DNA of 64,000 bases from a bacterium (GCA_017536545.1 JAFXHF010000015.1:62001-126000), one strand, 5' to 3'. Positions 9,089-17,929 are shown, counted from the stretch's first letter. The notes: generated from the sequence alone by a model not told the origin. Translations and numbers: made by a program.

Positions 9089-9664
9089 TTATTTCCAATC
9101 AGGGTAATAATATATTACAATTTCATCTTTTGCTTTAATTCTTGCGTGTCCACCTTTGATGAAGTTTGTCAAAGATCCAACAAACGGAATAATTGTTAGT
9201 GCCCATTTTATTGGGTAAACTATGTAGCAACGGTTTTGACCTTTTTTGGTATAAGTGTCAACAAGTTGGGATGGTTTTGTTCCTGGAATTTCAAAATTCC
9301 CAAGAATTATTTCTGCAGGAAATCCATTCATTCCACTAGAAATCAATGTTTCAATTTTTGCATTTACAATAGTTCCTTTTTTTAAGAATGTTTTGCGTCT
9401 GCAGTATGTATCTTGTAGAACTTTGAATTGAAGAGTTTGACCTTCGTACAAGGTTTCACCTTTTGTGGTAATAGGTTCAACAATCCCAAGTTTAATTGGA
9501 ACTTTGTATGTGCTTTCATAATTGTATGGTAATTCTTTAACTTCTTCAGTAACCACTTCTTCTGTTTCTATTGCTTCCACTTCAGGAATTGGCGCCATTT
9601 CAATTCCATATGTAGGCAAAGTTAAAAATGCTAAAGATAAGAGTGTGGCGATGAATTTATTCAT
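9089..9664 (-). CDS. Secreted hypothetical protein
   Basis: The ATG at 9664 is preferred over one at 9673 because AAAGGA is correctly spaced from it. Residues 1-20 (MNKFIATLLSLAFLTLPTYG) are a signal peptide. An acidic Glu/Val-rich linker follows (about 30-45), then a beta-rich domain with TLYEGQTLQFKVL and KKGTIVNAKIETL, and a C-terminal hydrophobic stretch (WALTIIPFVGSLTNFIKGG) that may associate with a membrane. The first eight bases overlap the end of the upstream degenerate M48 gene, implying translational coupling. The family is not recognised; an envelope protein is the most that can be said. Confidence 0.72.
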   Translation of the reverse strand: MNKFIATLLSLAFLTLPTYGIEMAPIPEVEAIETEEVVTEEVKELPYNYESTYKVPIKLGIVEPITTKGETLYEGQTLQFKVLQDTYCRRKTFLKKGTIVNAKIETLISSGMNGFPAEIILGNFEIPGTKPSQLVDTYTKKGQNRCYIVYPIKWALTIIPFVGSLTNFIKGGHARIKAKDEIVIYYYPDWK

Positions 9665-10352
9665 AATCAACATCCTTTGTTGATTTGGTTCTTATTTTCT
9701 TTTCAAGTTTTTTACGGTTTTCAACTGAAGTTAATAAGAAATTTTGGTAATATTCATTGTTGATATATTCATTATTTTCTAGATATTGAGGGTATTTGAA
9801 TGTAATGTATTCATATACTCTAGCAAGTCTTTTTGAAGTTAAATTGTGTCTTGAAAAAGTATCATGACGTTTTTGCGGGCATGTTTTGTTTATAAAAATA
9901 ATCACTGCAAGAGGGTTGTATCCTGCATTTACCAAATAATCAACGGCACGTTTATCAGAAACAGTTTCGAATTTCTTAGAGCCAAGTGCAACTTGTGCTG
10001 AATCTATCCAACCACCAAATGAACCATCGTAAGACTTCATTGCTGTAGCTATTTCTCTAGCCATCATTGCGGCCAATTCATCGTCAGTTTGAATGTGTTG
10101 GTACAAACCATCATAAATAATAATTTGTCGTTTAGTTAAAGCTTTATCTGTTGATAACGCTTTTTTCTTTGCTCGCTTATCATAAGCAAATATTATTCTT
10201 TTTGTAATTTTATTGTTGTTTAGTAATTTTACAGCAACTGAATCTATTCTTGTTTGAATTTCAGTTTCCTTTGTAATGTCAGAACTTGTTGTTGCTGCGA
10301 AAACTGGTGTTGTGCATAATAATAACACCAAGAAAGTAATTATTTTTTTCAT
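9657..10352 (-). CDS. Secreted M48-like protein lacking the HExxH zinc site
   Basis: The 231-residue protein has a signal peptide ending near VFAA (19-20). Its layout follows M48 metalloproteases: DELAAMMAREIATAM at 91-105 aligns with DELA.V.AHEiAH, and DKRAVDYLVNAGYNP at 133-147 aligns with the ExxAD..G..L..AGYNP segment. Both zinc-binding histidines of HExxH are absent (REIAT) and the third ligand Glu is replaced. It should therefore be catalytically inactive as a zinc protease and may bind peptides or regulate a partner. It is divergent from an intact M48 protease at 10540 and overlaps the downstream secreted gene by eight bases. Confidence 0.78.
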   Translation of the reverse strand: MKKIITFLVLLLCTTPVFAATTSSDITKETEIQTRIDSVAVKLLNNNKITKRIIFAYDKRAKKKALSTDKALTKRQIIIYDGLYQHIQTDDELAAMMAREIATAMKSYDGSFGGWIDSAQVALGSKKFETVSDKRAVDYLVNAGYNPLAVIIFINKTCPQKRHDTFSRHNLTSKRLARVYEYITFKYPQYLENNEYINNEYYQNFLLTSVENRKKLEKKIRTKSTKDVDYE

Positions 10353-10539
10353 TTTAACCCTCTAGACTTATCATAAGTTATTATATTCAAAATTTTACAT
10401 AATCTCAATATTTTTAGAAAATCTTTATATGAAATCTTTATTGTATGTAAATTACCCAAGTGGCTATGTTTTTTTAATATGGTTGATTATTATGAATTTT
10501 ATTTATAAAATATCTCTATCAGAATTAGGAGTTGAGAAA

Positions 10540-11856
10540 ATGAAAAAATTAGTGTTGTTATTCTCGTTATTGTTATTGTCTAGTAGTCTTGCGGAAGCTT
10601 CTTATTTGGATCAACAATTAAATGAATTAGATAAAAATGTTATTTATCAAACTCCTCAACAACATACTAAAAATTATGAGCAAAATAAAGAATATAGTGT
10701 AGAAATTGCTGAGGGGGTAAAAGATCCAAAGTTGTTGGAGTTTGCAAAGTATACTCCGATTGATGAGAAACTTTATCAACAAAAGCTTTCCAAGGATGCA
10801 ATAAAATATGAAAAATTAATAATCCCAGCATTAAAGAAGAAAACTCAGACTATAAATATGGAGCCTGAGGCTGTGGATTTTTATAATGTTTATAGAATTA
10901 CTGAGCGTTTAATTCGTGCAAATAATTTGGATTATATAAATTGGCGTGTTGCAATTAGAAAAACTCCCGTTTCTAATGCCGCAGCATTTGATGGTAATTA
11001 CATAGTCATAAATACAGGTTTGTATGACTCAGTTTATGAAAGTGAAGATGCTTTAGCGTATGTTATTGCTCATGAGATGGCTCATCATATTCTGGGGCAT
11101 ATTCAACGTACTCAGGAATTAAATTATACTTTAGATTATTTTGACAAACTAATTACGGCAAATAACAGGTCTAATAGTAGTAACGCAGGGCTTAATAAAC
11201 TTGTTGTTGAAAGTCGTAGGCTTGGTATTTATAAAGAGTTTAGAAAAATGGAATATATGGCAGATACTCAGGCTTTAGAATTGATTACAAGAGCTGGATA
11301 TTCACCTTATAAAGGCCTTGAAACTTTAAACTTTTTGAATACTTTTAATAATCTTTCAACTATTGTATCAACTCACCCTTCTACTGCAGAACGAATTGCT
11401 AGTTATAATGAGAATATAGCTGTGCTAGATCCGAATTGGAAATTTGTTGGTAGAGAAAATATTTATAATAGTGATGTTTTAAATTGTAAGAAATCATCTG
11501 ATAGGGTTTCTATTGTGATTTCAAAATCGAAAAAAGCTAAACAATTTTATCAAGTTGAAACAAAAGAACAACGTTTAACAAGGCTTGCTCATGTTAAATA
11601 TCTTCGAGGTGAAATGAAAGATGCAGTTAAATACTTTGCTCAGTTAGCCGAAATACAAGAAGATAATTATATTCCTTATGTTTATATTTCATTGGCAAAT
11701 GAATATACATTTAATAAAACTGGGAAGAAAAAATTTATGAAATGGGCTAAAAAAGCAATTGTAAAAGCTGCAGAATTAAAGCCAGATGCTCCTCAAGTTC
11801 TTTCGCAGTTGGAGAATTTAGGTTTGATAGGAGAAAATAAAAAACAAAAATTATAA
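10540..11856 (+). CDS. Secreted M48-family zinc metalloprotease with TPR-like C-terminus
   Basis: The start at 10540 (MKKLVLLFSLLLLSSSLAEA) gives a clean signal peptide and has TTAGGAG upstream; the frame is open further upstream but that part does not look coding. The active site is complete: HEMAH at 178-182 and EYMAD with Glu238 as third zinc ligand, followed by STHPSTAERI (277-286), which is typical of BepA/YfgC-type M48 peptidases. The C-terminal ~100 residues are helical and TPR-like. Such enzymes act in the periplasm or envelope on misfolded or outer-membrane proteins. The divergent neighbour is a degenerate relative, suggesting a protease/pseudoprotease pair. Length 438 residues. Confidence 0.87.
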   Translation: MKKLVLLFSLLLLSSSLAEASYLDQQLNELDKNVIYQTPQQHTKNYEQNKEYSVEIAEGVKDPKLLEFAKYTPIDEKLYQQKLSKDAIKYEKLIIPALKKKTQTINMEPEAVDFYNVYRITERLIRANNLDYINWRVAIRKTPVSNAAAFDGNYIVINTGLYDSVYESEDALAYVIAHEMAHHILGHIQRTQELNYTLDYFDKLITANNRSNSSNAGLNKLVVESRRLGIYKEFRKMEYMADTQALELITRAGYSPYKGLETLNFLNTFNNLSTIVSTHPSTAERIASYNENIAVLDPNWKFVGRENIYNSDVLNCKKSSDRVSIVISKSKKAKQFYQVETKEQRLTRLAHVKYLRGEMKDAVKYFAQLAEIQEDNYIPYVYISLANEYTFNKTGKKKFMKWAKKAIVKAAELKPDAPQVLSQLENLGLIGENKKQKL

Positions 11857-11861
11857 AAATT

Positions 11862-11889
11862 AAAGTCAGGTTGATAGCCTGACTTTTTA
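11862..11889 (+). terminator. Rho-independent terminator
   Basis: AAAGTCAGG and CCTGACTTT form a nine-base-pair stem with a seven-base loop followed by TTT, six bases after the M48 protease stop codon. Confidence 0.85.
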
Positions 11890-11985
11890 GTTATATCAAG
11901 ATATAAAGTTTATATTAATGCATAAAAAGCTAGTGTTATAATAAGTTTATAACAGTTCGGTAGGATAGAAAAGGAGATTTATATT

Positions 11986-13110
11986 ATGATTCCAATTTTT
12001 GATTCAAAACGTCAATACGCACAAATTGGTGCAGAAGCTGAAAAAGCTGTTTGTGAAGTTATGAGATCTGGTTGCTACATTCTTGGTCCAAACGTAAAAG
12101 CATTAGAAAGTGAATTGGCAAGCTATATTGGTTGCAATTACACTGTTGCATTAAACTCTGGTACTGATGCTCTTCATATCGCATTAAGAGCTTTAGATAT
12201 TGGTGAAGGTGATGAAGTTATCACAACTGCATTTACATTTGTAGCTACAGCAGAAGCTATTGGTATGGTAAATGCGAAACCTGTATTTGTTGATATCGAT
12301 CCAGATACATTTAATATTGACCCTAAAAAAATTGAAGAAGCAATTACTCCAAAAACAAAAGCTATTATCCCTGTTCACCTATATGGTCAAGCATGTGATA
12401 TGGATGCGATTATGGACATTGCAAAACGTCATAATTTAAGAGTTATCGAAGACTGTTGCCAAGCAATTGGTGCAACATACAAAGGTAAAATGGTTGGTAC
12501 ATTCGGTGAAATCGGATGTTTCAGCTTCTACCCAACTAAAAACCTAGGTACAATGGGTGATGGTGGTTTATGTTCAGTAAACGATGAAAAACTAAGAGAT
12601 AGATTGATTTCTTTAAGAAACCACGGTTCATTAGTTCGTTATCATAATGATGAATTGGGTGTAAATTCTCGTTTAGATGAAATTCAAGCAGCAATCTTGA
12701 GAATTAAAGCTAGACATATCGATGAATGGAACTCTCTAAGAAGAGAAAAAGCTGCATACTACAATGAGTTATTTGCTAGTTGTGCAGATGTTGTAACACC
12801 AAAAGAATTAGATGATACTTATTGTGTATATCACCAATACACAGTAAAAATCCCTAACAGAGATGAAGTTCACAAAATGCTTGGTGAAAATGGTATTGGT
12901 GCTATGTTGTATTATCCAATTCCACTTCACTTCCAAAAAGTTAATGCTTGGTTAGGCATGGGTAAAGGTTCATTACCTATCACTGAAGATAATACAGATG
13001 TGGTTATTTCATTACCAATGTTCCCAGAATTAACTAAAGAAGAACAAGAAACTGTTGCATCTACATTGATTTCTTGCATCGAAAAATCAAAATCAGTTGC
13101 AGCTGTATAA
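11986..13110 (+). CDS. DegT/DnrJ/EryC1/StrS-family sugar aminotransferase
   Basis: This 374-residue PLP enzyme matches the family length. Hallmarks are SGTDAL (58-63), TAFTFVAT (81-88), EDCCQAIGA (155-163, Asp156 for the PLP pyridine nitrogen), and FSFYPTKNLG with Lys185 as the Schiff-base lysine, then RNHG and SRLDEIQAAIL. The family transfers an amino group from glutamate to a keto-sugar nucleotide for surface polysaccharide, LPS or glycan modification; the exact sugar cannot be read. AAAGGAGA precedes the ATG. It is monocistronic, bounded by terminators at 11862 and 13129, away from any glycan cluster in view. Confidence 0.93.
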   Translation: MIPIFDSKRQYAQIGAEAEKAVCEVMRSGCYILGPNVKALESELASYIGCNYTVALNSGTDALHIALRALDIGEGDEVITTAFTFVATAEAIGMVNAKPVFVDIDPDTFNIDPKKIEEAITPKTKAIIPVHLYGQACDMDAIMDIAKRHNLRVIEDCCQAIGATYKGKMVGTFGEIGCFSFYPTKNLGTMGDGGLCSVNDEKLRDRLISLRNHGSLVRYHNDELGVNSRLDEIQAAILRIKARHIDEWNSLRREKAAYYNELFASCADVVTPKELDDTYCVYHQYTVKIPNRDEVHKMLGENGIGAMLYYPIPLHFQKVNAWLGMGKGSLPITEDNTDVVISLPMFPELTKEEQETVASTLISCIEKSKSVAAV

Positions 13111-13128
13111 ATAAAAACTAAATAAAGA

Positions 13129-13168
13129 AACCCCTCTCTTAGGACTTTAGAGAGGGGTTCTTTTTTTT
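13129..13168 (+). terminator. Rho-independent terminator
   Basis: AACCCCTCTCT (13129-13139) pairs perfectly with AGAGAGGGGTT (13149-13159) and is followed by CTTTTTTTT. It ends the aminotransferase transcript. Confidence 0.93.
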
Positions 13169-13191
13169 ATACTCGGATCACTTTACTTTTT

Positions 13192-13446
13192 CTATGCTTG
13201 GGTGAATACTTTATGGTTACCTTTATCTACATTTGGTTGTAGTCCAGTTTGTATAAAGTAGTCGTTTTTATTATAACTTGCGATATTGTCAGTTTGTTTT
13301 CCTTGGAAGACAACTTGAATAAGGTTGTACAAAGGGTTGTTTGTAAGTGTTGTGTTATTGGTCAATCCTGTATCAGGTAGATTGTATTGAGTTGCGAAAT
13401 CTACGCCTGGTTTGCTATTTAGTTGTATACCATTTAAGCTAGACAT
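13192..13446 (-). CDS. Small hypothetical protein
   Basis: An 84-residue polar, Asn/Thr/Gln-rich protein starting MSSLNGIQLNSKPGVDFATQYN. It has no signal peptide, membrane segment or known domain. It lies 18 bases downstream of another small gene on the same strand (13465-13815), and both seem to form one transcript. DFATQ near residue 16 faintly resembles the Phe-Gly-like N-terminal motif of other proteins here but lacks the glycine. Function unknown. Confidence 0.6.
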   Translation of the reverse strand: MSSLNGIQLNSKPGVDFATQYNLPDTGLTNNTTLTNNPLYNLIQVVFQGKQTDNIASYNKNDYFIQTGLQPNVDKGNHKVFTQA

Positions 13447-13464
13447 CTTATAATCAATCTCCGT

Positions 13465-13815
13465 TTACGCCATTGTTTGCATTGAGAAGCAACCACCTGA
13501 AGGGTTACCCATTTCGTTGTATGGTCTAAGGTTACCAACCCCTGGGTGGTGATAGAATTTCTTTCCATTTACTTCAACGCATCTGTTAGGGTCATTCATT
13601 GTGTTTTCGTATGCTATGTTAACGTTTGGATCTAAACCAACTGAATACCATAATGCTTCCAAGTTGTTTTTAATCATGCCAAATGTTGAACTAATAACGT
13701 TTTTTGTTTCTTCGTCAGTTCTTTTGATACCCAAATCAGCTCTAACGTAGGTTTCTGTTGTAGCTACATTTCGGTTAACTTTGTCTATTGCGATTCTTTC
13801 TTCGCCGAATGCCAT
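13465..13815 (-). CDS. Hypothetical 116-residue protein
   Basis: The ATG at 13815 (MAFGEERIAIDKVNRN) has AAAGGA eight bases upstream; the longer open frame to 14022 reads through AT-rich leader and is unlikely to be translated. The N-terminal half is helical and charged, the C-terminal half is Gly/Asn/Pro-rich (YHHPGVGNLRPYNEMGNPSGG). There is no signal peptide or membrane segment. It precedes the 84-residue gene in a probable two-gene operon. I do not recognise the family. Confidence 0.65.
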   Translation of the reverse strand: MAFGEERIAIDKVNRNVATTETYVRADLGIKRTDEETKNVISSTFGMIKNNLEALWYSVGLDPNVNIAYENTMNDPNRCVEVNGKKFYHHPGVGNLRPYNEMGNPSGGCFSMQTMA

Positions 13816-14026
13816 GATAATAATCCTTTTTACTCTGCTCTTGTATATATAAAGTATATATTGAGTAAATAATTGCCTTTTTGTGAAAAATAATGTTAAC
13901 AATCTGTAACATAAAAACGCATGCGTCAGAAATATGAATAAAAGGCATATATTAAGTTTTGTAAAGTGTAAAATGTACACTATTACTATGTTTTCACCCC
14001 TCGAAAAAATTAATAAAAACATATTG

Positions 14027-14055
14027 TTGACATATAAAATTAGTTATGCAATAAT
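14027..14055 (+). promoter_or_regulatory. Sigma-70-type promoter TTGACA-N17-AATAAT
   Basis: A consensus -35 (TTGACA, 14027-14032) and a five-of-six -10 (AATAAT, 14050-14055) are separated by 17 bases. No protein gene lies downstream on this strand before a strong terminator at 14175, so it probably drives a non-coding RNA. Confidence 0.65.
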
Positions 14056-14061
14056 AATTAC

Positions 14062-14201
14062 ATAAGATTTAAGTGTAGTCGAAACACTAAATATAAATAG
14101 TTCATTAACCCCAAAAACATATAAACTCCTAAATAATAAACACTAAAAGAGACCATTAGGATGCAGAAAACGACCCACTCACTTGTGAGTGGTTTTTTTT
14201 T
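14062..14201 (+). ncRNA. Candidate small RNA of about 140 nt
   Basis: The 398-base gap between genes at 13815 and 14214 contains a near-consensus promoter at 14027-14055 and a strong Rho-independent terminator (CCACTCAC, TT, GTGAGTGG, then nine T, 14175-14201). Between them are no convincing open frames; a small hairpin AGTGT/ACACT spans 14072-14088 and the rest is A-rich and probably unpaired. The promoter-terminator arrangement without a gene suggests an independent small RNA. Its identity is unknown and I do not match it to a known family. The 5' end is estimated from the -10 position. Confidence 0.5.
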
Positions 14202-14213
14202 GCTTTAGTAAAA

Positions 14214-14873
14214 TTATTGTTCGACTTGTTCTGAATCTTGAAGAAGTTCTTCTTTTTGAGGTAATGTTTGTGAATAATCTTCTATGATTGGTTCATCTAT
14301 TTGTTCAAGTTCAGGAGAATTAGCTTGTAATTGCATTTCAATTTCTCTAGCTTTACGTTCTTTGTAGCCGTTTAAAAATCTATTCATTCTCTCTTCGTTA
14401 TCAGCTGCTTTTTCTTCTTTTTGAATATCAGTTAGAATGTTTTGTAATTCTGATTTGTATTGAGCAGCTTTTTTGCAAGTTCCGTAGTTATCAATCATAT
14501 TATATAGCCCTCTTACGTTACCAGCGGCTACACTTTTTTTAGTATCATCCATATCTAGTTTGCGATTTGTAAGTCTATATAGTTCAATAGCGTTATGGTG
14601 TGCGTAATCTAAGTACACGCAAGAAGAATTTTTAATTGCTAAATTTTTGTTTTTGTTAAGTTTTTGATTTAAAAAATCTGCAATAGTTATGTATTTATAA
14701 TATTTTTCAGAGGAAGACAGCTCATTGTTATCGTCAATTAGTTCAAAATCAATTTTTTGGCTAAGTTCTTTTACTTCCAAATAAGTTGAAAAGGAATAAG
14801 ATCCAAGTACTAAGCCAAGTATAAGTATTCCTGAACCAAGCATTATTAGTTCGTTGTTTGTGTTGTTATTCAT
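14214..14873 (-). CDS. Membrane-anchored hypothetical protein
   Basis: The 219-residue protein has a short Asn-rich head, one hydrophobic helix (LIMLGSGILILGLVLGSYSF, about 9-28) and a long helical, charged region with coiled-coil character (about 125-180: QNILTDIQKEEKAADNEERM). The C-terminus is Glu/Gln/Pro-rich. This fits an N-terminally anchored protein with a soluble coiled-coil domain. Two cysteines (SSC, GTC) fall in the soluble part. No family is recognised. It is divergent from the secreted gene at 15011. Confidence 0.7.
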   Translation of the reverse strand: MNNNTNNELIMLGSGILILGLVLGSYSFSTYLEVKELSQKIDFELIDDNNELSSSEKYYKYITIADFLNQKLNKNKNLAIKNSSCVYLDYAHHNAIELYRLTNRKLDMDDTKKSVAAGNVRGLYNMIDNYGTCKKAAQYKSELQNILTDIQKEEKAADNEERMNRFLNGYKERKAREIEMQLQANSPELEQIDEPIIEDYSQTLPQKEELLQDSEQVEQ

Positions 14874-15010
14874 TGCTTCTCTTCCTTAATTTAAAAGAAT
14901 TATAATGTATTTATTATAATACATTATTTAACTTTATGAAATACCATTCAAAAGTATTATTTGAAAATACTGAAAATATTATATAATTAACCTAAGAAGG
15001 TTGGTGAATT

Positions 15011-15670
15011 ATGAAAAAATTTTATTTAATAGGTTTGGTGGCTATATTATTAGTGGGAACACACGCTTTTGCGGATGTTGTAACCACAACAAGACGAATT
15101 AAACCTAGTACAGAAACTTCTCAACAGAAAAAAGAAGTAAAAAGCTCTACTGCTAGTAAAATAAAAAGTACTAAACAACAGCAAGCTCCGCAGACGACTG
15201 ATACAAAGCTTTCTTCAAGTGTAAAAAATTGCAAGAGATACTCTGAAACTCTTGATTCGACAATAAGTGGTGTTGATTTTAATTTTAAGATATCTATTTT
15301 AGGTTGGCATAATAATAAATGTAGAGTGGACTTTGTTGCGAAATCAACTGGTATAAATGAGATATTCTCATCTCTTCATGGTATGGATCCATCAATGGCT
15401 ACAATCTCTATATTTGAACCAAATGTTAGATGTGAATTTACTAAACAACAGTTATTGAGAGTTGGGGATTCAATTCTTCAAGAGGAAGAGAGAGCTTCTA
15501 ATAGTGGAAGAAAAATGTTAAAAGATCCATCATTGATTACGATTAAATCTGTTTCTGAATTATCTGGTTCAGATGCAGCATTGATGGATGTTATCTTAAG
15601 AGAAAGAGCGTGTACGATATTGAATGCTCCTGATTCAGATGCTATGTTTGATTCGTTATTAAATTACTAA
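15011..15670 (+). CDS. Secreted Cys-rich protein, tandem paralogue A
   Basis: AGAAGG precedes the ATG. A signal peptide (MKKFYLIGLVAILLVGTHAFA) is followed by a Ser/Thr/Lys/Gln-rich linker (25-70) and a folded domain with cysteines at NCKRY, NNKCRVDF, VRCEF and RACTIL. The GWHNNKCRVDF segment aligns with GWVDNKCSYYM of the next gene, and VRCEFTKQQL with VQCNFNQEQL, so the two are tandem duplicates. The protein at 1011 shares the same cysteine order. An exported disulphide-stabilised protein is inferred; function unknown. The stop is 20 bases before the paralogue. Confidence 0.78.
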   Translation: MKKFYLIGLVAILLVGTHAFADVVTTTRRIKPSTETSQQKKEVKSSTASKIKSTKQQQAPQTTDTKLSSSVKNCKRYSETLDSTISGVDFNFKISILGWHNNKCRVDFVAKSTGINEIFSSLHGMDPSMATISIFEPNVRCEFTKQQLLRVGDSILQEEERASNSGRKMLKDPSLITIKSVSELSGSDAALMDVILRERACTILNAPDSDAMFDSLLNY

Positions 15671-15690
15671 TATAAAGGGGAATTAAGACT

Positions 15691-16560
15691 ATGAACAAAA
15701 TGAAATTATTGGTTTTAGCAACAGCTTTAATTGTAGGTATTCCAAGTATTGCAGGTGCTCTTCAAACAAGTAATGTTGAAGTTGCAAAAGATGTTAATCA
15801 GGATACTGCAGTTCAGGTTCGTGAAGTTGGAGCTGCTGCAGTTGATAGCGTAACAGAGTTAATGGATCGCTATATGACAAACTTCCGTACTTGTGAACCT
15901 CTTCACATAAGTCAGTCTATTGATATTTTCGGTTTGAAAGCATTTTATCAGTTTGATATTAATGGATGGGTTGATAACAAATGCTCTTATTATATGACTG
16001 GTAACATTGGTGGCTTAGGTAAAGATATTAGAGATGTTTTTAAGATAAAAGCTACTGATGAAGATATTGCAAAAATTAAACCAATTGTTCAATGTAATTT
16101 TAATCAAGAACAGTTAGATATCCTTGTAGATGGTTTTATTGCCGCACAAGAAAGAAAATTGAACGAAAAAGTTATGCCAATTAGTGAAAAATCTTCAACT
16201 AAGAAAAAGTTATCTCCAGCTGAAGAAAAAATGATGGAAATGCTTATGGGTGGTCAAGTTTGTACTGTACCAAACCAAGAACAATTGATGCAAGATTTTT
16301 CAAAATTGATGGGCTTACCTTCACCAATGGCAGCTCCTTCATGTGATAGTCCAGAAACTCAAGCTCCTGAAGCGGTAGATGAACCAGCTGTGGAAGTATC
16401 TGAACCACAAGCTCCAGTTCAGGAAGTTGTAGAAGAAGTTGCGCCACAGGCTCCAGAGGTTGTAGAACCAGTTACTGAACCTGCTGCTGAAGTGGAAAAG
16501 CCTGTATTAAGAAAAGAGCAAGGGCCTAAAATGAATATGCCACAAGCTCCTAAATTCTAA
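15691..16560 (+). CDS. Secreted Cys-rich protein, tandem paralogue B with Pro/Glu-rich tail
   Basis: AAGGGGA precedes the ATG. Residues 1-24 form a signal peptide ending near AGA. The domain at about 65-210 has four cysteines in the same order as the upstream paralogue (RTC, NKC, VQC, GQVC) with GWVDNKC and NFNQEQL conserved. The C-terminal ~75 residues are Pro/Glu/Val/Ala-rich (VDEPAVEVSEPQAPVQEV and similar), absent from paralogue A and resembling an extended wall- or periplasm-spanning tail. The gene ends in a terminator at 16581. An envelope role is inferred; no specific function is known. Confidence 0.78.
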   Translation: MNKMKLLVLATALIVGIPSIAGALQTSNVEVAKDVNQDTAVQVREVGAAAVDSVTELMDRYMTNFRTCEPLHISQSIDIFGLKAFYQFDINGWVDNKCSYYMTGNIGGLGKDIRDVFKIKATDEDIAKIKPIVQCNFNQEQLDILVDGFIAAQERKLNEKVMPISEKSSTKKKLSPAEEKMMEMLMGGQVCTVPNQEQLMQDFSKLMGLPSPMAAPSCDSPETQAPEAVDEPAVEVSEPQAPVQEVVEEVAPQAPEVVEPVTEPAAEVEKPVLRKEQGPKMNMPQAPKF

Positions 16561-16580
16561 TAATAATTCTAATATATTAA

Positions 16581-16618
16581 AATCACTATGGCTTAATTTT
16601 AGTTATAGTGATTTTTTT
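16581..16618 (+). terminator. Rho-independent terminator
   Basis: AATCACTAT (16581-16589) pairs with ATAGTGATT (16605-16613), followed by T-rich sequence. It ends the two-gene secreted operon and argues that the next gene starts downstream at 16658 rather than 16619. Confidence 0.82.
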
Positions 16619-16657
16619 ATGATGTTCATGATAGAATTGTTGCACGGGATTATATTT

Positions 16658-17929
16658 ATGAAAAAGGTTTTATTAACAATTTTATGTATAATTTTGTTTA
16701 CGCCGATTGCAGCTTATTCTGAAGTCGTTCACGTTTCGTTGGATGAAGCTGTTAGTTTAGCTTTAGAAAAGAATTTGGATATCAAATCTAAACGTAAAAA
16801 GGCTGAAGAGTTAAAACAAGATATTAAAATTGCTAATGCTCTGAAAAATCCTCAATTCCAGTCTAATTTCTTGATAGGAAAAGTTACTCGAGGTAACTCA
16901 AGCCAATTTGGGATGGCTGTTCCTGTAGAAGTTGCGAAACGTGGAATTCGTAAAAAGATTGCTCAGATTAATTTAAAAATAGCAGAAAATGAAATTAGAG
17001 CTTCTGAGCACGAGTTAAAAATTCGTGTAATGAGAGCTTATTTTAATATTTTATATATGAAATCTGTTGTTAAAATTTTGCAAGAACGTGAAAAAATGTT
17101 CCGAAGTATGAAATCTATTGCAGATAATCACGAACGTTATGAGCTTCACACAAGTATTGATATCATGCAAAATGATATGAAATACAAGAAACAGCTTGTA
17201 TTCTTGAATAAGGCTAAAGCAAATCTTTTAGGTGCTCAATTTGCATTGAATGATGTAATGAATATTGAAGGTTCAAAAGTTATGTATGATACCGTGGAGA
17301 GTTCATTATTTTCAAAGAATTTGTCGATATTGAATATTAATATTCCAGAATATCAAGTTATTGAAGATACTGCAATGGAATATAGTTATGCTTTATCAAT
17401 TGCAGAGCAGAATATAGAAAGACGTTCTGCTGAAGTTTCTCAAGCGAAAAGAAAGCGTATTCCTGATGTTACTGTTGCAGGAGGTTATGCTTATCAAACA
17501 GCACATCAAACCAGAGCTGCAGCGTTGCCAGGTGCTTTTGTTGGGGCAACTGTAGATGTTCCAATTTTGTATAGTTTTACTCCTGATGTAAAAAAGGCAA
17601 AAATTATATTAAATCGTGCGGAAATCGATAAAGCTTCTTTTGAAAATCATTTAAAATTTGCTTTAAAGCAAGACTACAATGATTTTAAATATGCAAAAGA
17701 AAATATTGAGCATTACAAGATTATATTAGAAGAATCAAGTGAAGTTTTGGATAATTATAAGCGACGCTACGAAAAAGGGCAGGTAATGTTGTTACACCTT
17801 TTGCAAGTTGAGACTGCACACCAAGAAAACGTTAGAGAGTATATTAATGCAGTTCAAGTTTATTATGATGCATATTTAAGTTTGATGCAAAATGTTGGGC
17901 ATGATATCCTTCTAGAGGATGAAATATAG
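16658..17929 (+). CDS. TolC-family outer membrane efflux protein
   Basis: I start at 16658 because MKKVLLTILCIILFTPIAAYS is a complete signal peptide and GGGAT precedes it; an in-frame ATG at 16619 directly abuts the T-run of the preceding terminator. The 423-residue length and pattern fit the outer membrane efflux protein family: VSLDEAVSLALEKNLDIKS at the mature N-terminus, two long coiled-coil halves, NALKNPQFQ, and a second-half repeat with RRYEKGQVMLLHLLQVE. Such proteins form trimeric outer-membrane ducts for efflux pumps or type I secretion. No inner-membrane or adaptor partner is adjacent in this window, so the substrate is unknown. Confidence 0.88.
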   Translation: MKKVLLTILCIILFTPIAAYSEVVHVSLDEAVSLALEKNLDIKSKRKKAEELKQDIKIANALKNPQFQSNFLIGKVTRGNSSQFGMAVPVEVAKRGIRKKIAQINLKIAENEIRASEHELKIRVMRAYFNILYMKSVVKILQEREKMFRSMKSIADNHERYELHTSIDIMQNDMKYKKQLVFLNKAKANLLGAQFALNDVMNIEGSKVMYDTVESSLFSKNLSILNINIPEYQVIEDTAMEYSYALSIAEQNIERRSAEVSQAKRKRIPDVTVAGGYAYQTAHQTRAAALPGAFVGATVDVPILYSFTPDVKKAKIILNRAEIDKASFENHLKFALKQDYNDFKYAKENIEHYKIILEESSEVLDNYKRRYEKGQVMLLHLLQVETAHQENVREYINAVQVYYDAYLSLMQNVGHDILLEDEI

